Shown here: positions 1 through 14,636 of the stretch, one piece after another
Numbering within the stretch: position 1 is the stretch's first letter
Layout: the number at the start of each line of letters is the position of its first letter
Assembly: GCA_029721515.1 (NCBI GenBank)
Contig: CM056558.1
Location: forward strand, 15,407,240 to 15,471,239
Direction of reading: 5' to 3'
DNA from: Synanceia verrucosa
Taxonomy: Eukaryota; Chordata; Actinopteri; Perciformes; Synanceiidae
DNA length: 64,000 nt
Program-made: the position numbers and the translations under genes
The notes under the pieces: model-generated
The model's input: the letters and a program-made list of their open reading frames with translations, nothing else
Database searches by the model: none
Told to the model about the DNA's origin: nothing

Positions 1-388
1 TAGATTGTTTTTGTCAAAACTAAGCAGAAATAGAAGAGCTTCATACCAGACACGACCAAACTGGTATATCAATCAAGAGCATGTCTGTTCCATCAGTTTA
101 CTGTGATCTAAATATTGGAATGATTGAGGTACAAAATGGGTTGTTTGGACTGAAATCTTTATCACACTGCCTCTAGAGGAGTTTAAGCTGCCAAATTTAT
201 TCACCAATGTAGTTTTTGTTGTAATAAACTATACTAATAAGACTAAAAGAGTCAATACAAGAAGTAGCATAGTGCAAATCTTTTTTCTTCAGGGGGGAAA
301 GCAATACAGAACAAATAAGGACAATGTGTGTGAGATTTATAATGTGACCTGTTCATAGGAGCATCTCCTCAGAGGCTGCCTTCACCAG

Positions 389-595
389 TGGACCAGTGCG
401 CTCCAAATCCCTGCCAGAACGGAGCCATATGCAGAGTCCGCAGGGACGGCTACTCGTGCTTCTGTGTGCCAGGCTTCCAGGGTGCTCACTGTCAGATTGA
501 CGTCAATGAGTGCGTTTCACAGCCCTGCAGGAACGGGGCCACCTGTGTGGACCGAGTGGGCCGGTTCTCCTGTCTATGTTCTCCTGGGTTCACTG
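389..595 (+). CDS. crb1: crb1 exon: two EGF-like repeats
   Basis: The exon encodes a first EGF (core CAPNPCQNGAIC) and a calcium-binding type EGF starting DVNECVSQPC. It ends TTC ACT G before gtgagt, phase 1. The acceptor used here is ttcaccag at 387-388, which keeps the phase-1 entry seen in most EGF exons of this gene. A second in-frame acceptor at 371-372 would add five codons and give a phase-0 entry, so the 5' border is not certain. Confidence 0.85.
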
Positions 596-2600
596 GTGAG
601 TTGAAAGAACAGTGCCAGGTCTCCCTAGAGCATCTTAAAGAGTGAGACCTCATCATTTCAATCCTGGACAGATGGTTTTGTGATGAGACATCCAGGGATT
701 CAACACCAAAACGTAGAATGAGGTTAAACATAGGTCATCCATGTTGTCACAGAGCTATGGATGTTCACTCTTGTTTTTTAGGTAAGTTTGGCCAAGTGTC
801 ACTATGATTTCTAATTACTTTAAAGTTATCTGGAGTAGTAAAGAGTAGCTTGGTAAACCTCAACCCAGTACCTCTAATGTGAAAATTAATTTAGTCTCTT
901 ATTGGGAAATTAACACAGAACTTTATTCTGAAATTCTGCATATATATGTTGATAAATATTAGCTAAACCCAAATGAACTGATCTGCTGATAGTATTAGGA
1001 CATTCAAGGGTCTCTTATTTCATTGTTTTTATGGTTTACTGCATTTAGGCAGTCTAAATCATGTCTTTTTGGATTTATTTATTTATTCGTGATAAACTTT
1101 AACTCTCATCATCTCTTCTCTTATGTTGCATGAGGACAATCCAACTTCTTTTAGTGCAGAGGCACTTAAAAAGATATACTGTACACAGTGTACTGTTTTT
1201 ATTATTGCACACAGCTGCAGAGGCCTTGTAGCGAGACAAAAGAGCAGTCCACACATGATCACAGTCAGTCCACATGAAAGCTCGCCTCATTTTTGGCTCT
1301 TTGCTCTCAGTCTATGCAGCAGACGACTCGCCCTCTGACATCTGTCCTGCTTTGATGTTCACAGGGGCCACTTGTGAGGTCCAGATTGACGAGTGTCAAT
1401 CACAGCCATGTCTTAATGCCGACCGTTGCCATGACTACGCTGGTGGCTTCACTTGCATCTGCCTGCCCGGTTTCCAAGGACACCAGTGTGAAATCAACAT
1501 TGATGAGTGCCAAGGGCAGCCATGCCAAAATGGGGCTCTGTGTATAGATGCAGTGAATGGGTAAGTGGAACAGAATTAGGAGATAATTCCTCTTGCCAAG
1601 TTTAAAAAACAAAATTGTTTGCATAGCTTCCTTATAGACAAAAATCTTGTACCTGTAAATCCAGACTGAAAGAAATACTGTAAATATTCTCATTCATTGT
1701 CTCAGCTACAGCTGTGACTGCTCTCACACAGCCTTTACTGGCAGGCTTTGCGAGACGCCACTGCCACCATGCCTCTCTGAGCCCTGCTTCAATGGCGCCA
1801 TCTGCAGGGACACCCAGGGTAACTACAGCTGTGACTGCTGGCCAGGTACAGGAAGCACTTTCTCATTCTATTAACAGGAAGAAGAATGTATTTAGATGAG
1901 TTACACGTTTTAGCTTCTTATGTTTTTAAAGAGACAGGTAAAGCAGTTAATCAAGAGAAACGGTGGAGAAAAGGTGGAGAAAAGGTGGAGGTCAGAGTGG
2001 AAGATGAGAATATATGAGAAATAAATAAAATAAATCTACAAACAGTGAGTGAGCATAGACAGAAGTCTATGTAAACAGTGGGAGACTGTAGTTCTGACCT
2101 TTGACTTCGTCACACAGGATGTCATATGTGCTGTCAATCTGATACAGCACTCCCATCAGAGACACTGTCTTCTTCATTCCAGGGTTTGAGGGGCGTCAGT
2201 GTGATATTGACATCAGTGAGTGCAGCAGTGACCCCTGCATGCACGGAGGCCGCTGCATTGAGAGGTCGTGGCAGGCTCTGTACGGCAGCGAGCCTCTGCT
2301 GCCTGAACGCTATGAACATCAGCATGCTGCAGGCTACATCTGCAGCTGTCCTTCAGGAACTACAGGTCATTTATTCTGATTAGCCAGGTTCAATTCATTA
2401 TGCCTTACACAGGCCTGATGTTGGACCAGGGGGAATGGGATGTTGCTGACTGCAGAGTGGAAGGGTCGATTGAAAATGGCAAAAATGAATTGAATGATAA
2501 TGTTTTGCTATTATTTAAAATATATACAGTATGTTTAAAGAGTAATATATATATGTATATATGTATATATACATATATACATATATATATATATATATGT

Positions 2601-2632
<32 letters not shown>

Positions 2633-5600
2633 GTTAAAGGATTGAATGTTACACCAAATATACGTCAGTTACAAAAGCAGAAAATCCTAGTTTTCTTGCT
2701 TACACAACACTTGATCTAACAATGTAGGTAAGACTGTGAGCTGTTGCCTCTCAAGCAGTGGCTGTGGCACTGACTCAGTAAGGTGGCTAAATAGCATTAG
2801 TTTAATCCCCAGGATCTGGCTTTGCCGGTCTCCTGACTGGCGCTACGTTGTTGTAGAGAACTGGACACAGAGCAGACCTCACTGGGGTGGCATGTTCACA
2901 CATAAACTAATATGGTGCAGTCAGGCAAGTGTGGGGCTATCCTAGGGGACAGACTGACAGCATGATGTGGACATCTGCACCATGGATTTGGGGGATTTTG
3001 TTTCTTGGAACAGGTAACATAAGTAGAAATAGTTTTTAATTTTTTTTTATAGGTTTTTAATTCCTGTGTTCTTTTTTTCTGCTACTAATATGAAACAAAT
3101 ACACCAGCTGTTACAGTATAGTGTACTGTGGAGCTTGAAGTTGTGGCTCCATATAATAAAGTGCCTACTCAGTGTGTTCATTTTAGCTTTTAAACCTGAC
3201 CACCTCTCTGTAGTGCAAATCCAGTGCTGTACAGAGTGTACACACCACCATCATGGACAGCTGGGGCTAATCCCAAACAGGGGCAAACTTGACTTGGCAT
3301 GTGTATCCAAGGCACCAAAAGAATTTTGGAAAGAAAAAAAAATCTGGAAACACATTTCAGGTGATGACTAAACACAAAAGAAAACAAATTATCTTACTTG
3401 CCAACTTAACAACCTAGAGCAAATGTATGGATTTGACAAGTTTAGCAGGGAAATCTATTGCTGAAGAAAGAATAATGATTGTGTCTTCTCTTGCTGGAAA
3501 AAGAAGTCAACCAAGCTTTAATGTGACTTTATGTTTTTCTGCTAACAGGTTCCATCTGCCAGGAGGTGATCAGCCAGTGCGATTCCAGTCCCTGCCAGAA
3601 TGGGGGCAGGTGTGAAAGCCATGTTGGAGGCTACATTTGCCACTGTCTCAAATGGAGACATGATGGTGTCCTCTATGGAGGCGTGAACTGTGATGTGAGG
3701 CTGGTGGGCTGTGAGGGACATGGATGCCAGAACCAAGGCTCCTGCTCTCCTTTCCTGTTGGATGGAACTCATGTATACACCTGTTCCTGCTCACCTGGGC
3801 ACACTGGACCCCTCTGTAAGACCCCCACCACCTTTTCCTTTGAACGCAGAGGCTACCTGCTGCTGCAGAGTCCCTTGGTGGATGCTGTGGTGTCCTGCAA
3901 CATCAAACTCAGCTTCAAGACCACTCTGTCAAGAGCGCTGCTGTTCCAGCGGAGCAGCAATGGGCTGCTGCTGAGCCTGGAGCTGGACGAAGGGAGGCTT
4001 CGTCTCACTCTGAGGAAGAAGGCCTTAGCTGAGGCTGAAGCAGAAAGCCCAAGTCAGGTCCTGGAGCTTCCCCATAATGTCACAGATGGAGAGTGGCACT
4101 CTGTTGAGGCTGCGCTTGAAAACTGGATGCTTAGTCTAACACTCTTGGATGATGCTGGGAGCTGTGGGAGCCAACTGTGCCACAAGGTGGGTCCAGTCCG
4201 GAGCACCCTGGCCAGACTGGCGTCACATCCTCAGGACACTTTCATTGGGGGGGTGCTTCAGGACTCAAATGGCCCCAGTGAGGACTCTCCCCTGCCAGCA
4301 TTCATTGGCTGCATGCGCGATGTGTTTGTGGACTGGCAGCTCATCGTCCCTGAGGAATGGCTGAGTGACTCTGCTGTTAACGTGTCCCCCGGCTGCAGCC
4401 ACAGGGACCGCTGCCTGGACATGCCTTGCCAAAACGGAGGACAGTGTGTCAACCTGTGGCAAAGCTACCAGTGTCAATGTCCGAGGCCTTACGAGGGCCA
4501 GGATTGTGAGGAGGGTATGTTGACAGCTGTGAAATAATAATAGACTCCAACAGATGGTGAAATTGGACCATCAAATACACAGTGTCAAAATTGTCATGTT
4601 TGTTCTGTTAATATTGAGTAGTTCTGTGTCACCAGGGAGGATATCTTTAGTCTCTTGAGTCTATCAAAGCAGATTACTGATCACATCCTCACGCCTACAC
4701 ACCACATCAGAGCTTTCATAAGGTTTTCTAATGACCTGTCACACACTGTGCGTCCTCTCTGCTTTAACTTTGTGTGTTCTCCATGCCCTGTCTGCTGTAT
4801 AAGGTGACCAAACCACAGTGGAAAGTGCTGACAGTAGACACAGAGCACACAGACCATGAGGGCTGGCGGCAGCTTACATTTCCTTTGTTGTTCTCAACAG
4901 AAACTGCTTCACTGGCTTTTCCTACTGTTAATTCTGCAAAAACACAAATTTATCAAAATGCTCTTTTGATCGAAAATATTTTGTTTTGATACTCAGAACA
5001 GATGAGAAAAACAACTGATTGTACACTCCTGTGATAAAGACAAAAATGGAATCAATATTATTCAGTTCAGTCAGACAGATTTTTGTATTTTTCTACCCCA
5101 GCTTTATTTTTTCTTTGGAGGACATAGGGTTTTTTTCTGCAAGCACTGTAAATAAATTATATTCTCAAATGTATTTTTCAACGTTGACCCCCAGCCACGT
5201 CACTTTTCACTTTAACCTTCTTTAAACTTCTTTAACCTGAAATGTTTGGTTGTCTCATCCTTTTCATATATTTCCCTTTTTTGCAGAACATGTTACTGCA
5301 CGCTTTGGGACCGAGGACTCTCAGAGCTATGCAACGTTTGCTGTCACTGATGATCTGGGTCACGACCTCTCCATCTCCCTGTTCCTGCGTACCCGGAGAC
5401 GCTACGGGCTCATCCTGGTGCTCGCCAACAGTAGCAGCCAGTATCTGCACATGTGGCTGGAGGACGGCAAGGTCACAGTTCAGCTGAATAACTTTGAGAG
5501 CATCAAGGCGGAGAGCGCCATTGATGACGGAGAAGTCCACTTTGTGAGTGTAGAGCTGATGGATGGACATATGACGCTGTATGTAGCAGCTCAGAGACAG

Positions 5601-8600
5601 GCCGGTGTGGAGGTCAGGGCAGTCAGTGTCCAAGCAGGACATACTGTGTATGTGGGAGGTCTGTTGGACAGTTGGACGACTTCAGAGTTTGGTGGATATT
5701 TTAAAGGCTGTGTCCAGGACCTGAGGATCAACGACAGACGGCTGCAGTTCTTTGGGTTGGACGCCTCAGTGAGATCTTATCCTCTGGAGCTCATGGAAAA
5801 TGTGACCGCTGGATGCTCTGGGGACAACGCCTGTGGCGTGAGTGAAAACCTTTTGGTTCCTTTCAATGATATTTACCTTTTATTTACAGCCTTTAATGAC
5901 AGTGTCTCTTTGTCGTGAAGTAGTTTAGCACATGGATCAATGGATTAAAACTAAACTCTGCTTAAAATGAAGTGAGCCCCTGTATCCATGTGTCATTCTC
6001 AGACTAACCCTTGTCTAAACGGTGGGATGTGCTACTCCATGTGGGATGACTTCACCTGTACCTGCCCACCCAGGACAGCAGGGCGTCGCTGTGAAGAAGT
6101 CAGGTGGTGTGAGTTGTCACCTTGCCCCACCGACTCAGAGTGCAGGATGCTGAACCAAGGATATGAATGTAGGTGATGTCCAAGATTTCAACAGTTACAA
6201 GCAGATTTGAGACACACCTGATTAAGTTAGGTCACAAATCTTCATAGGCGAATTAGCATAGATTTGTTTTTTATTCATCCCCCATTGGAGGAAATTCACT
6301 TGCTACAGCAGTGTAAACAAGTCATAATAGAAACAAAAAGTAAACAACACTAATGAAATAATAGAACTAGAAAAGTACTCATAGAGTGCAGACCTCTGCC
6401 AAGGTGGCGGCGGCGACTTTTTATTTAAAGTTTCACCGGGGCTTGTTTGTTTTCTTTGTCGGTTTGTTGGGTTGCAAAATAACTCAAAAAGTTGTGGACG
6501 GATTTTGACGAAATTTTCAGGATTGGTCGGAAGTGGCCTAACTTAAAACTGATTAATTTTTGGTTGTGATTGCATTCGATTCAACGGCACCACCAAAAAT
6601 TAGTCAGTTAGGCCACTTCTGACCAATCCTGAAAATTTTGTCAAAATCTGTCCACAACCTTTGAATTATTTTGCAAACCAACAGACCAGCAAACAAATAA
6701 ACAAACCCCAGTGAAAACATAACCTCCTTAGCGGAGGTAATAATAATAATGTAATGTAATAGTAATAATGACACATACAGTATGTACTTAAAAAAGAACA
6801 AATATATATATATATATATTTTAAATGGCAAATGTCACTCACAGCAAGAAGGTACTGGGTTCGATTCCCGGCACGGGGCCTTTCTGTGTGGAGTTTGCAT
6901 GTTCTCCCTGTGTCTGCATGGGTTCTCTCCGGGTACTCCGGCTTCCTCCCACCATCCAAAAACATGCATGGGGATTAGGTTAATTGGCTAATTTAAATTG
7001 TCCGTCGGTGTGAATGTGAGTGTGAATGGTTGTCTGTCTCTATGTGTCCTGTGATGAACTGGACACTTGTCCAGGGTGTACCCTGCCTTTCACCCTAAGA
7101 CAGCTGGGATACACTCCAAATGATCAAACTTATTGAGGTCCCATTCCATTTAGTGTGTTGCAGGCATTCCAGCATGTACAAGACAACCGTGGCCCACCTA
7201 AATGGAACAGGGCCATGATTAATGTTATTAATGACATATTTACATGTTTATCCTGCATGTCAAAAGGGCTCCTGTGAAAAAGGGCCTATTAAAAACACTA
7301 AAGCCAGACACAGAGTTGTTTTCCTCTCAGACATGCATTGTAAGTACGTTACCTAATCTTTGGCCTTGTTTGTGGACTTGATCATTGTTAACTCAACTGG
7401 CCACCATGTAATCAAGTGATACAACATGCTTTGTTATATAATGGCCTCCATCTGACCACACAGTATACTCTATGTGCTCTGTAAAGCAGGATTGGCTCGA
7501 GGCAAGCTTATCCTTTTTTTCTGGGATTAGTGATGATTTGCTGTGTTGCCCGTCTGTCCTGTAAGCCACCATGTTTAGCGATTAGCTCATTGCAGATACC
7601 TGCTCTTTACAGGTATTTCTGACAGATTGCCAAAATAGGGTGTAGTGTTACCTAGCAGTATGATGTCGTATTTTTTTAAATTAATGTAATTGTTGTATTC
7701 TCATACATAAAGTCAAAATGAGAAGCCAACTGTCAAAAGGAGTTTTAATGGTGCTACAAGATGAGTATGTAAATGTTTAACAATGGATATCTTCTCTAAC
7801 CTCCCAGGCTACTCTAATGCAACTTTCCTAAATGTCAGCACTGTGCTGTCCTACCGCGGCAACGGCCACATATCCCGCAATCTAACCAACCTCTCCCTCA
7901 ACCTGCGCACCCGAAAGCGTGACACAGCCATACTCCACGCAGAGAAGGGCTCAGCTTTCATCACACTCTCTGTCCAGGGTGGTGCCCTCTTCATGGAGCT
8001 TCAGAGCACCACTGAAGACGACAGAGAGGAGGAAGAGGGACAGCAGGCTGTGTCCACGATCAGCCTCAGTAGCAAGACAAGCGTTAGTGATGGCGAGTGG
8101 CACAGCGTCCACCTGTTCATGACAGCACCATGGGCACAGACCTCTCGGTGGACCCTGGTGCTGGATGAGGAAATAGAGGAAGCCAGCACTTCCAGGAGCA
8201 AAGGGGGCAACCTGAACTTCCTCAGGCAGGGGGTGGACATCTTCTTAGGAGGCCTGGCCCCTGACGTTGGGTGGTCCCTGGCTGGATGCCTGGGCACGGT
8301 AGAGCTGGGTGGCATTGCATTGTCTTATTTCAGCTCCTCTGACGTGAACCTCCCACGCCTGCAGGAAGAGCAGTTCACCCAAACATCCCTCCAACCACCG
8401 CTCCTCGGCTGCAGCGGGGCCCCTGTGTGTGAGCCTGACCCCTGTCTGAATGGAGGGGAGTGCCAGGACCTCTTCAACACCTACAACTGCAGCTGTGCAG
8501 CGGGTTGGGCCGGGAGGCAATGCAGCTTCTTCACTGATCCCTGTGCTTCCAGTCCCTGCGTGCACGGCAACTGCAGCGTGAAGGGGCTGACCTACGAGTG

Positions 8601-11600
8601 CACCTGTGAGTTTGGCTACGCGGGCGTGGACTGTGAGGAAGAGGTGGATGTGTGTGAGAATCACTTGTGTGCCCACGGAGGAACCTGTCTGCATGGGCCG
8701 GACAGGTACGCTTGCCTCTGCCCTCAGAACTACACTGGACCCCTTTGCAAGTAAGTTCAGGTATTTGGAAAGACAGAAAAGCAGAACTATAGAACATAGT
8801 CACTTTCTTGGCAGTATAAAAGGCTTGTGTGAAATATATAACAACAGCAGAAGAGAAAACAATGCCAGTAAATACCTCAGCATCCATGGTGGTGCAGTAA
8901 GATCACAGTAAGAGGGCTGCAGGTTTGAATTTGACCTGGTTGCTTCTATGTGGGGTTTGCATGTTGTCCCTGTGGTAGCATGTGTTCTCTCCAGCTTTCA
9001 CACACAGTCCAGAGACTGTGAATATGTGTTGACCCCGTGATGGAGGCAAAAACGTGCTAAATTGCCTCCTGGTTGGCAAAACACACAAAATTGTCCTCTT
9101 TTGTGGAAAAAAAGACACTGTCTTCTTGGCTGGTTAAAACCTGATAAAATGCCCTCTTGGGAGGTAATAACATGTGCATTACAGACGGTTTAAATAGCTT
9201 AGTTAGTCAGTAAACATAACATACACAAATAAATGCTACAAATTGCACAAACAAGGGATCGCACAACAATAACAACAATGTAAATGTCTCCACAGTTGCT
9301 GCCTCTGTTCAGCATTTCAACCACAGCCTGCAGTGCGTGCCTCAGATGCTGCGTTTCTATTCTAGTGTCAGAAAAGGCCTCAGTCTGCTGCTGTGTCTCA
9401 CAAGCCTCTCTGGTTCACCAGCAGTTTTTTCCCCCTGTCATTTTCCATTTGCCACGGAGAACCAGCAGGGGAACGCCTCCGAGCATTTATCCTGTGAACA
9501 CAGCCTTTTGCATTTTGCACAAAGAAAACCCTTGCAAGCGTCTCGCTAAGACAAGCTGCACATCTCCCTTTACTGGGAGCATCCACGCTGCAAAGTTTTC
9601 ATCAAAATGACTTCTTTTTGCTTGTTTGTCTGCCTTTCTACCCTCCTTCTCTCTGTTTCTCTCCAGTGAACGCATTGACGAAATTCCGTGGTACATTGTT
9701 GTCAGAAATGTGTAAGTTTTTTCCCCTCTTCTATTTCTCAGGTGTTCGCTATTTGTTTCCTGTTAGATATTTGTCTCTCAAATGTCATGTTTAGGTACCT
9801 TTTTGTTTTTAGTTCAACTGTGTGCAACAAAATGCCAAGCAAAGCTAATATTAACGCTCTCCCTGTGACATCTTTTGTCTTCCAATGAGATACCCACTGT
9901 TTCAAATGAGTGACAGCTGTAGCTCAAATATGATTCCTAGCATCTAAAACAAAATTTCACCTAAAAAAATGTTACGCTTTCCGTAACAGAAAAAAGCCCA
10001 CGTTTTGTAACCACTGAGGGATGAATTTCATGTTGCCAACAGATAAATACCATTTTGGATCAGAGCTACTGTGCTTCAGGCAAACAGAAGTTTATGAGGC
10101 CAAAGAGAAATGGTTGGCTTTTTCATTCCTGTGCATGTGATTTGACCTCCAGCTGGTGAAAAGTTGCCAGAGGTCTTTAATCTAATTATCCTGGTCCTTA
10201 CCTAAGCCTCTTTGTCTCCCCTGTGGGGAGCTGCAGGAAGCAGAACAATACAGCTCCTGCCTGGCTGGTCCCTCTGCTTCCGTCAGACGTAGACGTCAAA
10301 CTCTAATGCATGTGACCCACTGAACGCCTCAATACCTCCGACAACATGGATATAAATAACACAAACAAACACATGTATTCACCCTCTAACATGTCTGACT
10401 GTCTCCTACCAGACGGCCTAAGCTGCCTGTTTCTGTGTGTGGTGATGACACCAGAAACTACACCTGCTTCAATGGAGGCAACTGCACTGACCGAGAGCTG
10501 TCCTGTGACTGTCCACCTGGCTTCATTGGACACCGGTAGGAAAGAAAAATACATTCATAAAAAAACAAATGCAGCCTGTAAACAAGTGGAATGGATACAG
10601 AGAAGCCTGAGGCACTGAGACAGGGTGTACTGTCGTCCCCTGATCATCTACAGCTCAGCATTAGTTCAGGTAGAACACTTGAGTTAGCTGATCATCAGCT
10701 GCTTCACAACCATTGACTCATTCACCAGCTGTGTGGCTATCAGCTGACTAGCAACCTCCAGTCATAGAGTATTCATGGTGCACAGTGTGGCCTTTATGTG
10801 ACACATCATCCCAACATCCCCCTTTATACTTTGACTTAGTTAATGTTCCTTTATGTTTATCAAGGGATTTAGATCTCCCAGTGGAGCTTGAGATTTCCCT
10901 CAAAGCAGTGGTGTAGTCTACGTGATACTCAGGTATACGCCGTATACCTACCAGAAAAAGTCCTGAATTACCGTAAAACATCTACTAATGTGCAAAGATA
11001 TGTATCAGCATGGATTCTAGGGGCCAATGCATGATTGACAGGGGCCCAGAGAGGCCTCTAATACAATTATAATACTGACAAAATAATATGACACTCAGTC
11101 ATAAATTACAAACAGACTTATATTTTATTCAAAATGTATTGGTAACACTAAGTTTATTTTTGGAAACATTTCTCAATTCAGATTTTTCTGGCTGGGGTAT
11201 CGTTTCTTTTCATGGGGCCAGAATCCCTGCATATGCTATGCATCCACACATAATTATGGTGGTGGTGGGTGAGGGGGTATACCCACTGCAGTATGCCCTC
11301 TAGAACAAACCAGACTATACCACTGCCTCAAAGAGTAGGGCCTTCTCTTCTTAAGAACTTACTGTATGTAGCTATTTTCTCCTTAAGACAAGAGTGCCTG
11401 ACTGAGCTGTGATTGTGTCTGTAGGTGCGAGCAGGAGGTGGATGAGTGCAAGTCCAACCCCTGTCTGAACGGAGGCTACTGCCGCAACCTCATCAACAAA
11501 TTTGTCTGTGTGTGCGACATGAGCTACGCCGGGGACTTGTGCCAGACAGACGTAAGCGACATTTACTTTTACGTGGCCGTGCTGCTGTGGCAGAACCTCT

Positions 11601-14599
11601 TCCAGCTGCTCTCCTACCTCATCCTGAGGCTGGACGATGAGCCAGAGGTGGACTGGGGAGGCGCTGATGACTGAATATGTGGAGGCGTGTGTGTGTCTGG
11701 ACTTTGTCAGTGCATGTGTATGGGTGATTGCTTTATCATAAAAGATGAGGACAATCAGTTTTCCTCACAAACCACATTGGATCAGGTTTTTATGACAGCA
11801 CCCTTCACATACAAAGCTTTCTTTGTGCCTTAAAATGATATTTTGGTCATCAGAAGCACCTTATTCAGTGTAGTCATTTACTATATTCCTGAATTCCATT
11901 TGTTTATTAAAGTAGCTGTAAGATGCAATGCTAAACCAACAGAGAAACAAAAAAGTTTAGGGCTGCAAATAAAAATTATAGTCACGTTATCTTTACCATT
12001 TAATCTACCAAATGTTCTCAAGAGCCTGTTTTTTTGACCAACAGAGTCCAAAACTTCAATTTGCAACAACATAAAATTAATTCTTAATTGTTAAATCCAA
12101 AAATATGCACAGTATGTGGTCTAAAGGGAAGGATATTCATCCTATAAAGTCTGTTGTGATCTAGCGAAGAACAAGATGTTTCTCTTTGAAGATATCCTGT
12201 CAGTCTGGTGTGAAGTGGGTTTTGGGAGCTCCATACTGATGAATGTGTGAACTATCAAAAACAGTGTTGTAGTGAGAAAGGCACCTAGAGGGGCTGGAAG
12301 ACGACAAGATGTCTCACTTTGTTCTTGATGTGTGTTCAGAGCATTGTGGTGACTGACTGACTGACTGACTGCTGCACGTTGTTTTGTAAAGAAGACGTTT
12401 GCGTCTCTAAGCCTTCCTGTGAGTGAGACAAAGATATTTCAAGCCTAAAATCCTCCACGGCTCTGCTTGAGCGGTACCTGTCACCCACATTCACCATGCT
12501 GTTGTGGTCAACAATTCATCCCTCTCATGGACTTGTGTCTGTCTTTTAGTCTCTCTGATCCATGTATGACAGTAACTTCCTGTTTTCTGTCTGTCTTTCC
12601 TTCATCATATTCTGTCTTCATGTCCTGTCTCGGTTTTAATCCAGTCCCTGTCTATGTTGTTGTCAAATAAAAGATTGAAATCAGTCTTTGTCATCTGTCC
12701 TCTTTTCATCTCCCTCAGCTCATTTTTCTCTTTCATTGCCTCACATTTCACTTTCTTTTCCAGTTTCTGCCCTTCTATTTCTACTCTAGATGTCAAGATT
12801 TAGTTGAAGGTTCACTGCTACCACAAATGCCATCACTGATTTCCTGTGTGTCAGTGTGTGTTTGTGAGTAAAGGCTGGGTGGCTACCGTGACACCAAACA
12901 TATACACTTGATCCCTCTTAAGAAGATGTAATGTGTGAGTAGATCTCAGAATAGCTCCAGAAAAGTTCAAAAAGGCACACAGAGTGAAGGCACAGCACTG
13001 CAGTGTGCTGCTGGTTGGAGGCTCATTTTTTAATACGACAACACCAAAGTGCGCAAAGAAGATTGAATTCTGGTTCACATTTGAAAAGAAAAGTCTTGAA
13101 ATGCCAACCAGTTGCTCATACGAACACTGACAAGTTCATATTATTTAAGTTAATAGTCTCTTCGTGCCTTGCTGTTGAGCTGCAGTGGATTTATTACAAC
13201 AGAGAGAGAGAGGGGCTTTTGTGCTGAAGTTTGAATGATTTTTTTTTATCCATGATCACTCACACTGGAAGCACAGTAGAAAAGGGCTCTTTTAAGGGGC
13301 CAGTATGAACTGGAGGAATGATCACAGCAAGCAAAAACATGACTTTAAAGTCCATCTGGGTACCTGACTATTGTTAAAAGGGAAACCTATGATTTATGAA
13401 GATCTATAAGTCAATATGAGTTGACTGCACAGAGCTTCAACCACGACCACAGGCCTCATCGCTCAGCTCCAGCTCCTGACCTCACAGAAGGTCTTGTGTG
13501 TGAATGGATCAGACCTTTGCAGTCATGTTTCTTTTGACCATGTAGTCAGTACGCAGATGCACTTCTCTGTCGTATTTCATGTGTGTATGCAAGTGTGTGT
13601 GTCCTTTGCATGCACGGGTAGCACTAATGGTGAGGAAAGAGAGGGAGGAAATGGGAAGCAGTTTTTCAGCGTCGACACTGATGTGGCCATCCTTTGAGAG
13701 AGCGAGAGAAGCTGGAGAAATGTGCTTTGCCAGCGAAAAGACAGCATCTGGCACTGAAGTGCAGTTTCAGCAGAGAGCTGGTGGCGTTCACAGAAGTTCG
13801 GTCTGCTTCACAGAAACGTATGAGGGCAGCTTATCTGGCAGGTGCACACACACACACACACACACACACTGAGCAGGTTGATAGTGCTGACAGCAGGGAA
13901 GCATTGCTGCCATCTCTGTGCGTGTAGCTGTTCTGCCGAGGCTTCAGGGTGGCCTTGCCTTGTACCTTAGAGACTGGTTAGTTAGACATTTCCGTGTCTG
14001 TGTGTGTGTGGCAGTCGGTGACTGATGGCGGGTCCTGGCTGCAGGCTGCTCCGGTTCGCTTGTGTCACACTCAGTCTGACAGCCAACTGTGCTGCAATGA
14101 CAGGTAAGCACTTTCCAGGAGTCAACAAAGAACCTGCAGCAAGGGAAAGAAAGTGTAATGTCTACAGCGTCGAGCATTAAGTGCATAAGTTATTTTTTGC
14201 CTCAGGATATGGATGGTTGTATTTTTTCAAGAATTATGTTTCTATGTTGATTGCTCAGTGTAAAGTTTGCTGACTTTTGAGATTTCTTTTTTCATGTAGT
14301 CTTGTGCAACCTGACAAGTTCAGTAAGAAGCTTTAGTTATGAAGATGGTGTCAGCCAAAATTTGAAGTGCAATGGAGTGATACTTACAGCTGTTGGTAAC
14401 CTTGTAGCAACCACTCAAAGAGTCACAACTATCGCACCAACCACAACGACTGATGTAAGTGCATCTGCTGCTCCATCTTCTGCTGCTGGTTAATGAATGT
14501 TAACACTGGAAGCTTTGATTCGCTGGGTTTGACTTGCAAGGTCAGAAATCTGTGTGTTTGCATGCGAGGTGACTGTGTTTCTGGTCGGCTGAGAAGCTG

Positions 14600-14636
<37 letters not shown>

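Larger units (their letters stand above)
6169..7807 (+). other. crb1: crb1 intron rich in mobile elements
   Basis: It holds the foldback element, an AT run (6802-6819) and the tRNA-head repeat. Near 7140-7210 the word ATTCCATTTAG and its near complement CTAAATGGAA face each other, a small weak hairpin. Nothing coding. Confidence 0.7.

Noticed and set aside
8251..8694. Minus-strand open frames over crb1 exons
   Set aside because: They are shadows of the laminin-G/EGF coding strand, with no own splice or start context.
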